Source of the DNA: Ampullaceana balthica
Taxonomy: Eukaryota > Mollusca > Gastropoda > Lymnaeidae
Reading direction: 5' to 3'
Assembly: GCA_944989445.1 (NCBI GenBank)
Contig: CALYLW010000345.1
Coordinates: 858,689 to 922,688, forward strand
Length of the DNA stretch: 64,000 bases
How positions within the stretch are numbered: position 1 is the stretch's first letter; every line of letters starts with the position of its first letter. Shown here in pieces: positions 1 through 13,100 of this stretch. A program made the translations under genes and the position numbers. The notes below the pieces were generated by a model that did no database searches, was not told where the DNA came from, and saw only the letters and a program-made list of their open reading frames with translations.

Positions 1-87
1 CTATTATTAAGACTTGATACTTGATAAACAATTAAAACATGATAACCCAATTACCTCACGCGGTTTTGTGGGTGTCTTTACTGTAAA

Positions 88-325
88 TTAGTCTATAACT
101 TTGCTTGGATTTGGATAATCCCTTGGTCTTGGTAATTGGTAAAGTAAATTATCCTTTGATGGATCAGGCCAAAATGCTGTCTTTTTCTGGCATCCATCTT
201 TGTTACTACGCAAGTAACAAAGGTGGGGGCCGGAAAAGGTAGTCCCAACCGAGGAAAATGCTGAAATTGAATAGTAGGGATCACAGGCTATAGGCTGGCG
301 GCATAGGGATCCAGAAGGAGGTCCA
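88..325 (-). CDS. Possible C-terminal exon of an unidentified gene
   Basis: On the minus strand a good 3' splice site (...GGTACAG, ag at 327-326) opens into 79 codons ending at TAA (90-88). The putative product begins GPPSGSLCRQP and ends YPNPSKVID. It is rich in P, S, Y and C, has no low-complexity bias, and is more GC-rich than its surroundings, all of which look like coding sequence. The exon would begin with one base completing a codon from an upstream exon. I do not recognise the family. It could be a real terminal exon of a gene running left out of the window, or a chance open frame. No poly(A) signal was found in the 87 bases beyond it. Confidence 0.33.
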
Positions 326-1552
326 CTGTACCATTTTACAATTTGTATGAAATAAAAATTTGTATATTTCATGCAAAATACAAACGATCTTTGCCCAGTC
401 TGATTTTTAAAAATATTGTTAAAGAACCCTTTTAAACAAGACAAACCATATGAAAAACTACTTGTAAAGCATTAAATTTAAATTCTTGTTTTATTACTCA
501 TTGAAGTATTTAAATTAGTAAAAGTAAGTTATTTTATTTTTTTGCTCTAATAATAAAATATCTTACATTAAGGGATTACCCTTTACTTGACCCTTTAGTT
601 TACTGTACTTTACTCAATCACCCTTTTAACTAGCCTAACCCCAGAAGTGTACTACCTAAATGGATGAATAGAGACAATAGAGTACAGTACAGCAACTGAT
701 TAAATTGCACAAAACAATCTTGGGCTCGGCTTTGCCCATGTTAAAGCCATATATCAGATCTCAACATAAGCCTAGTAGTAGTAGCTTACCTAATTTAGCT
801 ATTAAAAATCTAAATTTTGTGTTGACTTTAATTTGGAATAAATCTTTGACTTTGAATAGTTAACAATAACCAATGTTACTTTTTCATTGATAAAGTAAAT
901 ACTATTTTATATCTGTGGACTGTGGATTGACCAAACTGCCATGGTAAAAGTATTGGCATTGGATGCTATGTTTTGTTTTTCCAGTTCTGAATCACCATTT
1001 GTTTGGTTTATTTTTTTTAGTTTTTTTTATCCCCATTGTTTTCAGCCTATAACACTGATCCACTCCTGCATCTGAAAATTCCAAATCTTCTAATTTTTGC
1101 TAGTCCACTGTATCCTCTTCCTGAAGTTGTGTAGGTTTCTTTTGGGACACAATCTAGCCCTAAGAGTAAGAGGAACAGTCTACTTAAGTTGTAATATTAG
1201 CTTCTGACAATCTCATTATTCAAGTACTACTTGACAGGTACAGTTATGAGGAATTTTGTCTGTTTTGACTTGTAATTCCATAGCCATAGTGACTTAAAAC
1301 AGTCTAGGTTCTCTGCCTATGATTTGGAAGATCTAATCAAAGTCTGCAAATGTAGTATCTAGAGAATGACATTCTAATTGTTCTGAGATAATTCTGAGTG
1401 TTGAGATCCAGGGGAGTCTGTTTAGCCGTTGTTGAAAATATTTTTACTATTTTCAAAGTAGGTCATTGATTGAAGAGTGATTTATCATTTTTGCGCTAAT
1501 GTATATTGGTACATTTTAACTTGCTTTACTATCTGATGATCTTATCTGTTAC
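326..1552. other. Non-coding stretch, nothing recognised
   Basis: AT-rich sequence with short T-runs. I see no coding exon, RNA gene or transposon terminus that I could defend. If the two flanking candidate exons are real, this is an intron of that gene. Confidence 0.5.
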
Positions 1553-1656
1553 AGATGCTTGTTCTGTACAGAAGATTCTGTTGGATGCTTATCCATGGTT
1601 TAGGTCTAGTGTTGGTTTTCCTGGTCTCCTCAGGCAACCCATTCCACATCCAAAGT
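1553..1656 (-). CDS. Weak candidate internal exon of the same unidentified gene
   Basis: A minus-strand segment of 104 bases is bounded by an acceptor (ttttcatgtcag) and a donor (gtaaca), with one open frame reading LWMWNGLPEETRKTNTRPK and continuing to YRTSI. Its end phase does not join directly to the exon at 88-325, so at least one more exon would be needed. No family is recognised. The plus strand is also open here, so this may be chance. Confidence 0.18.
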
Positions 1657-3503
1657 CTGACATGAAAAATGAGAATTTGTATGCGTTCATGTCCATCTGA
1701 GGGTTGAATTAGATTGTTTGTGTTGTATTTCCAAGTTAGAATTAACTGCCTCATGTGGATCTGGTGATAAACTGTTTCGTAGCTGTTGAAAAATAATTTA
1801 CTCAAAACTCCACTTTCAGCTTTCATGTTTAAAAAAAATTCCTTAATTTTAATCGCTTTAGGATTTTTCTTTTTTTTACTATTTTAAAAGCTGAAAACCT
1901 ACTTAACCCCTACTTACCGGTTGTCCCGACTATAGTCGTCTTGATCTATTGACCTTTACACGGTAGAACACTATGACTTCTTCGGTCTACCGTACTGTTT
2001 TAGATTTATTCGCCAAATAAGGGTTAGTTTAAAAAATTTTAATACCCGGTAAAGGGGTTAATTAAATTTGTGTTGTCAATGTAAATGAAACAGGTCTTTG
2101 AAAATTTTGTAGATGTTGGAGTGCAAGTTTTTAAATATGGACCTTGATACTGATACCTTTTAATCTTTCACAATGTCATGCTCTTTTACCAGTGATTCAT
2201 ATGTCCCATTTGCTCTATAAACTTAACACCAGTACAATAGATGTTTGATAAAAATCTAAACTAAATTTTTCACTGCAATAACAAATTCATTAAAAGCAAA
2301 AATAGCAAGCTGGGCTGCTGTACCGCGGCTATAGAGAGTCACGAGGCTAGTCACTAGCCTCGGTGCTGGCAAGGTCTCTAAGTTCACCCAGCTTCTTATG
2401 GGTACCTGGCATGGGTTGGGGAAGTAAAGGCGCCGGGCATTGTGCTAGCCACACAATCCCTTGCTCATAAGAACTCTAAACTTGCCCCCCTATAGTCATG
2501 GTCTAAAAAGGGGGACTTTTCTTTAGTAAGCTTATGCTTTGCAAACGTTTTAGTTTGTCTTCACTTGTCATTGTTTCTTAATGTCTTCGCTTGTCATTGA
2601 TTCTTAAATAAAGACCTGTGTATTAAATTTGATAGGATAACTGTCTGTCAGTATTTTTGCCACCATGTGGTGGTGGTCCACTATTCAGATTTTTCTTCTT
2701 GGCAGGTGGGCAGGCTGAAAAAGGGGTTGGGTGGTTTGGTAGATTTATTTCCACCTTGTCCCTAGGTCAACAATGAGGAAACCAGGTAACCAGGATTCCA
2801 AGTCAGGTAATAGGAAATCCACTTGTCCTTTCTTCCCTTCTGATGCCTCACCTGGGGGCCAGGGTGGCATCAAGATGTCAGATGGGCTATAAAACTAACT
2901 TCCTTTGGTCACCAGATTTGAAGCTAATCCCACCCCCCAACCTGGTCAAAAAAAGGTTGGACAACAAAACTTTTTATCTTTAATTTCAAACAAATCCTAA
3001 ACATGTAAAGATCTTAAATTTCTGTTAATTTATGCCTATTGCATTGGTATTATTTAATCTCGCCTTGGTGTCCCTAGCTCAAAGGATTCAAAATGTAAAA
3101 TATCTCTAGGCAGATGGTACATGTATATTTAATTGTATATCAAAGTGATGTTATATGACCATCATTCCTCAACTGCAAATTTAATTTTTTACAGTATAAG
3201 TATCTGTAATAAACAATTACTCTGTGGGATGATTAAGAAATTCTTGTCAAAAATAGCTTTCCAAATGTTTCACATCTATTGTAATGAACTTCAACTTGAA
3301 GTAGCAGCTACCTTTCTTTGTGTTCACACAGGTAAAATTATTGTAAAGATAACTAATGTGAAGAAAGCTTTAATTTGTTTTTTTTAAATTTAATGTTGAA
3401 GTAACTTTTATTTACACATGACAAGAGCAAGATCAAAATGAGGTAAGGCAGCTCTTCGGTTAGACAATTTTTGACAATCTATTTTACTTTGATCTATTTT
3501 TAG
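1657..3503. other. Region upstream of the first cyclin B3 exon found
   Basis: Contains a SINE-like remnant (2308-2512) and otherwise unassigned AT-rich sequence. It should hold the cyclin B3 promoter and first exon(s). A donor-like ATGAG|gtaagg at 3445-3454 was tested. It cannot carry the start codon because the frame needed to enter the next exon has an upstream stop. It may be a 5'UTR donor. Confidence 0.4.
2308..2512 (+). repeat. Degenerate SINE-like remnant
   Basis: A GC-richer island includes cacccagcttcttatgggta followed by cct. The same motif with a few changes occurs in the better SINE copy at 54757-55040 (cacccagctccgaatgggta then cct), and both are followed by similar spacing to a nnnatggtct segment. 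The tRNA-like head is not intact here. Membership of the same SINE superfamily is inferred from that shared core only. Confidence 0.45.
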
Positions 3504-6500
3504 ATCAGTGAGGTTCCTGTCAAAGCTGGACAAAATAAGACAAAACGAGTGATTCAAACTAGGAGAGCTGCATTTGGTGACATTACAAATGTAGGTATTT
3601 TTAACTTTCTATTTCGGCTCAATAATTAGAACTAAATGGTTAAGTGGTTATTGCATGAGATGAGTTAAGTAGTGTACGCACATAAATATCATTCATTGTA
3701 AATTGCAGGTATTTGTATTTATTGTGGTATTATAAAATTGAATAGATATTCTTTTGAAAGGGGCTAAAATTCACTAATAAAATAATCCAATTTTTTCCAG
3801 GCTACTAAAGACAAGACAAATGACGAGGGCAAAAAGAAAATCACCTTACCTGTAAAGCCTCTTGTCAAAGCCCAAATAACTGCCAACAACACAAAGAATA
3901 CAAGGGCTTCCTTGAAAGCAAAAGAAGTGAAAAAGGAGCAAGATGCTAAACGCTCAGTGTCTGCCTCATCTGTCAATAACTCTACTACCTCCATCCAAGT
4001 ATCTTCTCACGAGTCAACAAGCAACCAAGTCTTAAAGAATTTGGCAGCTGGGTATGTTTGATGAAAAATGTTCATTCTACCTGGTATGCTCGTATAGTTT
4101 GACAATTATATTGTTTTTATTCTTTTGCTTTTGAAATGACAGCTTTTTCTGAATAACAAATTATTTTTGGTTTTGTCTCAAAGGGTTCCTGCTGACAGGG
4201 TTGAGGAAGACTTTTCCTTTGTTATTGTGGTGAGTAAATTTGCCTTAGATTTTTAAATATCTAAATACTTCAGCATTTAAGAAAAAATAAACATTTAAAG
4301 AGACATTTTTAATGAAATAATCTTTTAAACAGGAAGACTCATTGGAAGGTGACAAATTGGATCTTAAACCTGAGAGTGAGAAAACAGATTCACAAGAGCC
4401 TGAGAAAAGTTTGCTTTCAATTGATCAAGAGCTTTACACTGATGTGTTCAATGTTGGCATTTACGCACAGGATATCTTTGAATACTATAAGCGCAGGGAG
4501 GTTCGTTTACAATACAATTAACACAGGAACCAAGTTTATTATCATACAAAATTATGTCATGTTTCTATAAAATTTTCCAGAGTACAATGTATCGATTACT
4601 TTAGCACTTAAGGGTTTTATTTTCTCAATATATCGTAAAATGTTAAACTTGCTTTTTACAAATCTAACAAAAAACAAACCTTACTTCAATTTTCAAAAAT
4701 GCCCTCGTTTCCTTTCTCCCTATAGAAAATGTTTACAATTCCTCCATACCTGGAAACCAAACACTGTCAGATTTCTCCAGCCATGCGGGCCATCTTAGTT
4801 GACTGGATGGTAGAAATACAGGAAAACTTTGAACTGAATCATGAGACCCTGTACTTGGGAGTAAAGCTCACTGATATCTATTTGTCAAGAGTCAAGGTGG
4901 AGAAAGAGATGTTGCAGTTAGTTGGGGCGGCTGCTCTTTTTGTTTCGTCTAAATTCGATGTAAGTGCAATCACTTTTATCTGTTGGAGTTTTATTTTCAA
5001 CATTTTATTTAGTATAAAATTTAAAGCTACATTAAACTACAATAAAATGAACTAGACCACATATGTAAGTTTCTTAAATAAAATTTTGTTTGGGTAATTT
5101 ACATTTTTTTATTAAAAACTTGTTTACTCCTTTTGACAAAGTAATAACTAAACATTTTACCACTACCAGGCCTAAGACCCTGAATTGAAGTTTGCCATTA
5201 ATCCTGGATTCCTGAGCATTAAAGAGAAAAACCAACATGCTTTAGTAAATGTCACATGCATGCTAACAAAAATGATTATATCTAAACTTTCTGTGTCACT
5301 TGTACTAGAAATGTTTTTTGATAAAATTCTGCAACAAGTCTATGTACTAGGCTTATCTCCTCCACTTTCCTGTTTAAGTGATGGGTTCATTAGTCACTTA
5401 TTTTATTGCGATTTTTAAAGATTTTTCATGTTAAAACACACAAAGTAAATTAAAAATATTGGATTATCAATTTGCAGTGGCTTATAATTAAATTAGACTT
5501 CCGCATGTGATTATTTTTCTTTTGTGTCTAGAGATAGCAAAAAGTAAGTACAGCTGTCTGGTAGGGTTGACATTATTTGACTTGAATTTATCATAAAATC
5601 ATCCCTGAAATTTTAGGAGAGATTCCCACCTATGATAGAAGATATCATCTACATCTGTGACAATGCATTTGGTCGAAGTGAGTTTATTCAAATGGAGATG
5701 GAGCTGCTGAGAAAAGTGGACTTTGACTTGGGTATTCCGATTTCATACAGATTTTTGAGACGCTATGCCAAAGTAAGTTGAATGTGCCAATCTTTTCTTT
5801 TCAACCTTAGAACTGTCATCATTGGATGTGCAAATATTTATTTTCTTCCAAAAACTGATATAAATTGCCACTGGTAAAATCAATTACAAATGTTAATGGT
5901 TCAATGTAGTTTCCCTTTTCAGTTTTTTTATCAGGGCTTGTAATGGTCATGCACAATCCACACTTCAGTAAGAAAATATTTGAAAGGAATTGAAATAAAG
6001 CCAGTATATTTCAGGTTATTCCAATCATGTTATATTAACTTTATTGATGATGCTGACGGGAGTCATTTTAAAATTTCATCCTTAGCTCCATCATGCCAAT
6101 ATCTCAAGTATTTATTTATGGAATCACCTGTTCAAATTTCAGCATATGTGTACTAATTTCGTTAGACGTGTTTCCTGGTGTCTTTTGAAAACTCCTTTCT
6201 ATATAGTTTTAATAAATATTAATTAAAATTCAATTAAGTAAATCTTTATCATCCTTAATATCTTTTAAAAATTTTTTTAGCATGTCACAATACTATTACT
6301 AATTTAACAAATGTATTCATAGATTGCACGGATGTCTATTGAAACGTTGACACTTGCAAGATACATTCTAGAGATGTCGCTGATGGACAGTCAATTTATG
6401 GTTGAGAGGGACTCCAAAATGGCAGCTGCTTCACTGTTCATTGCACAGAAAATGAAGAAAGAAGGTTCATGGGTAACTGCTCATTGATTTATTTTTAAGG

Positions 6501-7270
6501 AAGGAGGTGATGTTAACTATCTTAATGCTCTTATTAGTGTCATATTCATTAGTTACAGTAACTTTTACTTCTTTGCTGTGAGGTGAGTTAAATTCCACAT
6601 CATGTGTTAAGATTCGGTACTATCTGGACATATATTTTTTACAGGATGGTGAAGTTGTGAAAGGCAGTGGTTATGAATTGGAAGACATTAAACACCTTAT
6701 TGCACCTCTGAACAAAATGCTTGTTTCAGTACCAACACTTTCATCATCACTGTCAACAGTTCGAGGGAAATATTCCCATATGTAAGTGCATATCCATGTA
6801 ACACCCCCCCCCCAATCCCCCAACAGCACATTGATTTTAAAATGGATTTTAAACATTTAACTCTGCTTTCAAAACTTGAAGAAAAATGTCATCTTAAAGA
6901 ATATATTCTGGGAGCTCATATAGTTATTAGTGAGCATCTGCCCAGCACTAATCTCAAAGGCTGATTTAGCATAGCCAATGTTTTTGGTATGCTTTAAATG
7001 GTATCTTATTGTGAACTCATTTTGACTTATCATTTACTGCATTCAAGAATGTCATTGTTTATTTAAAGCATTTAATAATTTAGGCCACAAATTAAACATA
7101 CTCAAATGGTATGTAACATTTAGTGGACAGTAGCAATTAAAAAAACTCGCTACATATTAAATGAATTGTTATAATGAAAATTTATGTATTTTCGTTTATT
7201 TAATTTCAGTGTCTTTCATGAAGTAGCTAAAATTCCCGCTTTACCGACTGAAGAACTGTTGAAACAATGA
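3504..7270 (+). CDS. CCNB3: Cyclin B3 (G2/M cyclin), nine exons, start exon not found
   Basis: Exons: 3504-3590, 3801-4051, 4184-4229, 4333-4500, 4726-4959, 5617-5772, 6323-6472, 6645-6781, 7210-7270. All junctions are GT/AG with consistent phases, giving 429 codons and a TGA at 7268-7270. The first exon carries a destruction box of cyclin B3 type (RAAFGDITN). Next comes a Lys/Ser-rich N-terminal region, then the cyclin box with MRAILVDWMVE and the ETLYLGVKLTDIYL helix. The second fold contains IPISYRFLRRYAK, and the C-terminus has HEVAKIP. FPPMIEDIIYICDNAFGRSE and FRRYAK-type motifs fit B3 better than B1/B2. Cyclin B3 activates CDK1 in mitosis and meiosis and is destroyed by APC/C through the D-box (family knowledge). 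No methionine occurs in the first three exons before the box, so translation must start further upstream. Convergent with DNAJC3. Confidence 0.9.
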
Positions 7271-7468
7271 TGTAAGTGTAATTATGGTTATAAGTTGTTT
7301 TAATACATTTTCATACGTTTTTTAAAAAACCTTTACACCTGTGGTTTTTTGAATTAGTGCTTGTCAGTGTCTGCATTATTTCTACTCTTCTTACATATTT
7401 ACAAATTCACCTTAAAGGCATTTTGAAAGGTACATTTTCTCAGCTTACCTCTCTTTTGAAACATTTAA

Positions 7469-8546
7469 CCCTTTACAGTTACAGTCCAATGCGCTTCAGC
7501 TTTTTCTACTCCCTGCGACCAAGCAAGGGGAGATAACACTTTCTTAAATCAATGTTCTTTCCCTAATTAATTCATAAAAAATAAACTATTTCTAGGAAAA
7601 TGAAGGTAAATAGCTAAGTACAAATGGACACACTTTATATCCATTGGTCTTTAAGGTGTATAATACAAATGTTCACATAAAAAATTCCAGACACAATTTT
7701 TTAAATCAAATTTTCCCCTGCTTTTAGATAGATCTCTTATCCATTTTCAAGTCTATTACAACTCTGCTAAAGAAGGCATTATTAGCAGGCAGCCTTGCAC
7801 AGTATTGCACACATATGAGTCAACCATAGGCATGTTGTGAATGCCAATATTATATTTTTATAAAAACTTGATTTCAATGGAGAAAACTGGCTGCAAGTAA
7901 ATTCTTTTTTGTAGCACATTGTACTAGTTGTAGTGCAAACAAAGTTCGTTTTTTTGTAGTAATTGTCTGGTATGACTAAGAAAAGTAATCAGATGCAATA
8001 GCATCATCAGGCAAATTTTAATTATGTCTAGGGTCCGATTGTTTGATAAATGGGGAAAACAATTATTGCGGAAAAATTTAATCGGACTAATATTGATCTG
8101 ATTATGGTCTATAGAACCATTTCCATCCATGTCCTGTCACTATTTCTATAATTTTTTTCAGTGTTTTTAAAACTATCGCTAGTATTTAAATTAAAATCAA
8201 TAATCTTATTAATCACTGCTATATTCATTGAATAAGGAAGGCCCATTACGCCTAAGTTCCTTCAATATTTTGTCCATTGAACTAAAATCCCAGTCAAAAT
8301 AACGACACTTCAAAATATTGTAAAAAATGAGCCCTTCGGTACACCACCTTCAAACTAGTATCAAAATATTTTGATAAACATCGAAAACGAGGCTCTCTTC
8401 CAGCAAAGTTAAAGTCAGTAATGCGCGACGGATATGCGCGGCGCTACGCATCAAAGTAAAGAACCTCGTTGCGGGCAGGTTTGGTGTTATCGGACTGTAT
8501 GCTTAAGAAAAAAAAGGCGCTTTCGGGCGCATCGGACTGTAAAGGA
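7469..8546. mobile_element. piggyBac-like MITE
   Basis: The left end CCCTTTACAG and right end CTGTAAAGGA are inverted repeats flanked by TTAA on both sides (7465-7468 and 8547-8550). That is the hallmark of piggyBac-superfamily insertion. Similarity continues inward (AGTCCAATGCGC left, GCGCATCGGACT right). The interior of about 1.08 kb has no transposase frame, so it is non-autonomous. Confidence 0.75.
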
Positions 8547-8726
8547 TTAACTGGTTATGTCCCTAATCATTTCGATGCGTTTTCCATTTAGATACTGCTT
8601 AAAACCGTTTTAAAGAATTTTTATCTCTTCAATAACACTGGATAAACACTAAACTTAGATTTATTATGTATCTAAACAAATACAAGTAAATATTTGTTGA
8701 AAATAAGATCCTATAAAAAAAAATTG

Positions 8727-8766
8727 TTTTTAATTACTGGGTGTACTTTTTAATTACTGGGTGTAC
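8727..8766. repeat. Perfect 20-bp tandem duplication
   Basis: Two adjacent identical copies of ttttaattactgggtgtac plus one base. Short slippage-type duplication with no coding context. Confidence 0.7.
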
Positions 8767-9277
8767 TGACAGTCGGATGTTCGAGCTCAAAATAATATTA
8801 ATCATAAGTCCTAAATAAATCATAACAGTATTCTAAATTTAAATAAATGTGTTTATTTAACATAGTAAAGTTTATTTCCAAAGTCATTTAAAAAGTAAGA
8901 CCTTGGTGCTAAAAATGCATATGGATAAGTTACCAAATACTCATTTTGAGAGAAGTTCCAAACTTTTTTGTCTATGCTAGTAGCAATTAAACTTTTTAGG
9001 CTTATAACACATTAAAAAAAAATTCATGCAGTAATAGTCTAAATCAGATGTTAACAGTTCAGTTTATACAAAATTTGACTAAAATGTGACTTAAGTACTT
9101 AGATGTCTTCTCTTGTCTCCCTTCAAATGTCATTTTTCTCTCCCCTGAAAATTATTATGTGAAAAAATTCTTTTTCAAAAGTATTAGATTTTATTGAAAA
9201 TTCTCCGGTTTCTGTTTTGAGCTAATTGTTAAATGCCCTTATACTATTGCTCATAGTTTACTTTCTGCATTTCTCAG

Positions 9278-10165
9278 ACATATGAATGAAGCCAATGAAA
9301 TTGCAGATGTCAGCCCAGTTTGAAACTTGTGACAGTGGTACATGAGCTGCAGAATGAATACATGTATATAATGATCTCTGAAATGTTGTAGGCATTTGAA
9401 AATTTTAAAGTATAAGCAACTTTTGCAGTTTTAAGTGTCTTGTACATCTATCTAAAGTTTTATACAAATCTTAAGGTCCAAATTATAGGTACTAAGTTTT
9501 AACATTTATTAGATAACAAATTGATAAGATTTGTTTTAGCTTGATAAGATGGCATAGAACTAAACCCTCCTGTTATAAGACCTTGGTCAATGTGAGAATG
9601 ATATGAATCCTTTTAATGTGATGGTTGCTAGGTAACTTAGAGCACATCTTGTTATTTTAAAATGTAATTAATCTAGTATATACATTGTTTAGCTTTACAA
9701 ATGATCTCAAAATTACAACTTAGTGAGTAGTATAACTTGAAAGAAAAGTAAAAAAAAGTTTGGTTGTATTTTTGGCCAAGGAATCGGTGGAATTTTTCAA
9801 ACTGAATCTGTCAAAATTAACTAACATATTAAATTTGAGTTTTGAACCATCAGGTATTAGTTGTAGCAGTAGTATTTATTATCCAAAAATAATATAAACT
9901 GTAAATAATTTGTAAAAAAATCATCAAAACAACCTATGTATATATTATACTCACATTCAGACTGAATGCAATTTTGAAAGGTGTCATATTTTACTGTATA
10001 TGGTCTTGACTTACCTACTTAGAAATGCCCCTTGTATGAGAGAATAATCTATGCTTTCTTATCCAGTTTTATGCGACTCAAAGTGTTTACTAAAAAGTAT
10101 GCTTTTGGTGTACTTGTTTTTACCTATTCATGTTCTTTTATAGATAGCTTTACCAATAAAGTTAA
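9278..10165 (+). other. CCNB3: Probable spliced 3'UTR exon of cyclin B3
   Basis: Directly after the cyclin stop codon lies a strong donor (TGAT|gtaagtg, 7272). At 9271-9277 there is an acceptor (ttctcag), and AATAAA follows at 10155-10160. A 3'UTR intron of 2 kb would then contain the piggyBac-like MITE. Seen: the splice and poly(A) motifs. Inferred: that they are joined. A non-spliced 3'UTR with an earlier poly(A) site is equally possible. Confidence 0.35.
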
Positions 10166-13100
10166 TGTTTAATTAAATCAGCCTTTTTAAATTATTGATA
10201 GTACTGTATTAATATATTTTTCATTCACACATTTTAACACTATAAATATGAAGCCGCCTTTTAGGAGATAAAGGTTGTAATAAAGGTTAGACATTTTCAA
10301 TTTCATTTAAGCTTGATTGGACAATGGTAATCTATCATTCATAGAGCAGCACTAAGCAATCATTCATCACTTGTAAGGAGGATCTTATTGAAAGAGTTGT
10401 GCAGTATTTATTTCATAAATTGTGTTTCAATAATTGAAGCTATCTGCTGCTGTATGTTACTAATGTGCATTTTAAAAAAAATGGCTTAATTATAAGAAAC
10501 AACTGAAATAAGGGTTACAACTCTTATTCTGATGAGCTGGTAATTACCTGTAACTGTAATTCGGGGGAAAAATTGACTCATCTTCGATAACCAGTCTATT
10601 CATATACTCTGCTCACCTTACACAAGTAATGATGCTAATGCATTTTTAATATATTTATAACCTACAAATTAGCCCTCTGAGCTGCATGACAGCACAGCTA
10701 TTTGCTAGGCAGTGTAGCAAAATGAGGATAAAATTATTTTTTTGCTCATAAACCAACTAAATTTAGATGGAACATTGAAATTAACATTTCAACAAGCCCA
10801 CTGATTCTTAGCAGTCATTATTTACTAAAACACTAAACTAGTAACGTTTTTTCCCCATTTTATTAAGATCTGCATTTGGATCAATTTTAGAAAATTGAAA
10901 GCTCAAATGATAAATAGTATTCAAATACAACTACAATCCAACAATTTTTGAAACAGGTATTCTGAATCCGGTGGCAAAGCTTTTACAGAAACAATAATGG
11001 TTAGAAGCCCAACAAACAATGGCGAACCTATGGCATGCTTTTCGGTCTGCACGCAGAACCTTATCGGCTGGAATGCGACTAAATATTACTTCCTTAATCA
11101 CAAAAAAATTATATTATGTAATTTAAATTAGTGTTTTAGTCTGTTTTTGAGCATCACTTGCTTGTCAGAGTTGGTGAAGCTGAACGGAATGTTTATTGAA
11201 GGGAAATTGAGGAATTATAAATAATTACCAGAAAATTGTTTTTTTGCACATCTTTCTAAAACTAATCACCAGACAACGGCCAGCTTTTAAATTTTATTGT
11301 GCTTGGCAAAACATGGTAAACTGCTCTCCAATGGGGATTTAATCAAATAGGTCATACCTGGGAGTAATTCCCTTTTTAAATTCTTTTTTTTTATGAACTC
11401 GTGGCATCTGCTTGATGCCGTAGTTGTTTGCCGAAAAAACTTAGCTCACTGATAGTCTGGCTAAAAGACATGGTTTTTTTAAAACAGATTTTACACAACA
11501 CTACAAGTACTGAGAACAAGTTACTGCAAGGTTTGGGGAATATGGCAGAAAGTATGTTTTCAATATAAATTTGAAAGAAAACTGCATGCTTTTGAAAAAA
11601 ATTTAGCAAGTGGGCAGCAGAAATATTTTCCAAATCTAAAGATGTATCTAGAAAATTCTACACAATTTGCACACAATCCTCGAAGTCATGAACACATCTA
11701 CAATACTACAAGGAATTTGCGAGCGTCGTAGCAGCTGCAAAGGAGAATTTTAATGACAGATTTCTACACTTCCTTCAAATGAAAACCATGTGTTTTTGCA
11801 TTCCTCAAGATAAATGTAAATTTTAAGAACTTGATATTGGTTAGATCTTGAAAAATCTGGAAGTGGAGGTATTGGAATTTCAAGAAAACTCTATGCGGAA
11901 AAGAAAATTCCCTGATCTGTGAGCAACACTTGACAAGAGGTGCATTTCTTACTTTGAATCATCTTATGCATGTTAACAGCTGTTTTCAGCTTTGATATAT
12001 CAAATGTGACCCAAGAAACAGACTGACAGATAACCTGAGTGCTGCATGTGTTGTCCCTAAATTTATGAAGTATGAGCCAAGGTTGCCAAGGTTTTACGAA
12101 TTATCAGTTTGTATACAACAGCAAAAACCTATTAATTGCACAAAACCACTATCTGTGTCGTTTTGCTAAGCCCAACCCCAATTTTAGAGTTTAATTGGAG
12201 TTTTGGCACTTTGCAAAGTGGGTTTTGGTGTTTTGGTTGAATTTTTGGCATGTGACCCCAAAAAGGTTCACCAATAACACTGCCATTTTAGTTAGATTAC
12301 AAATATTTAAACATACCACAACAAAATGTAGTCCAACATCTTTATTGCATAATCCAGTAGAAATTTTTTATATTTACTTTTATCATACAGGTTAAAACAA
12401 CACATTTTGAAAGATTTAGACTCGCTCAACAAATATCTCGCATTATCAAATAATAAAAAAGATAGTTTCTAGTAGTAAGCAGGGAGACGAAAATTAAAAA
12501 TTATTATATACCATTAAATAATTAATTTTTAGTTACTACTCTACATAAGTTTTAAAGAAAGGTAATGAACATATTCTAATATTACTGGTGTTTAAAAAAA
12601 TTTATATATTTACTTCATCACAACTCATTTATAAAGAACTACTGAAAAGTAATTGTCTCACAAACTTCAGAAATTAAAATAAATAAAATGCTCTCATATA
12701 ATTCTCAAAGTTAAATTTGAATACAGGAAAGTACACATAGTTCCAACAATTTAAATCTATAAGATATAATAATTTTCTAAAAAAGCTTGTCAGAATCACA
12801 AAGTGACTCTACCAGCTGCAGCTATTCTCATACTCTGGCACATCATATTACAACTCCTATCTTTTATTGGGAGCAGACAAAATGTTCAATCTACTCCTAT
12901 TGCCATATACAAATTTAAAAAAAAATTTAATCACAATCATGAACAATTCAACTCCAACAAATAGTCCTCACCCTCAGAAATTCAAACTTCACTAAATCGC
13001 ATCAGCTCTCTCAGCATGCTCTTTTTCTTCACAAGCTGAAAAGTACATTTAACAAAACAACAGTCAAGCAGCAAACTCTTTGTCTCACTTAACACTGAGA

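Noticed and set aside
4729..4731. Cyclin B3 starting at this ATG
   Set aside because: It is inside an exon; upstream exons encode the conserved D-box and join it in phase.
5185..5418. 77-residue frame as an extra cyclin exon
   Set aside because: It sits in an intron; exons on either side join in phase without it and the peptide has no cyclin features.
11391..11633. 80-residue minus-strand frame
   Set aside because: No splice context, no recognisable motif, AT-driven composition.
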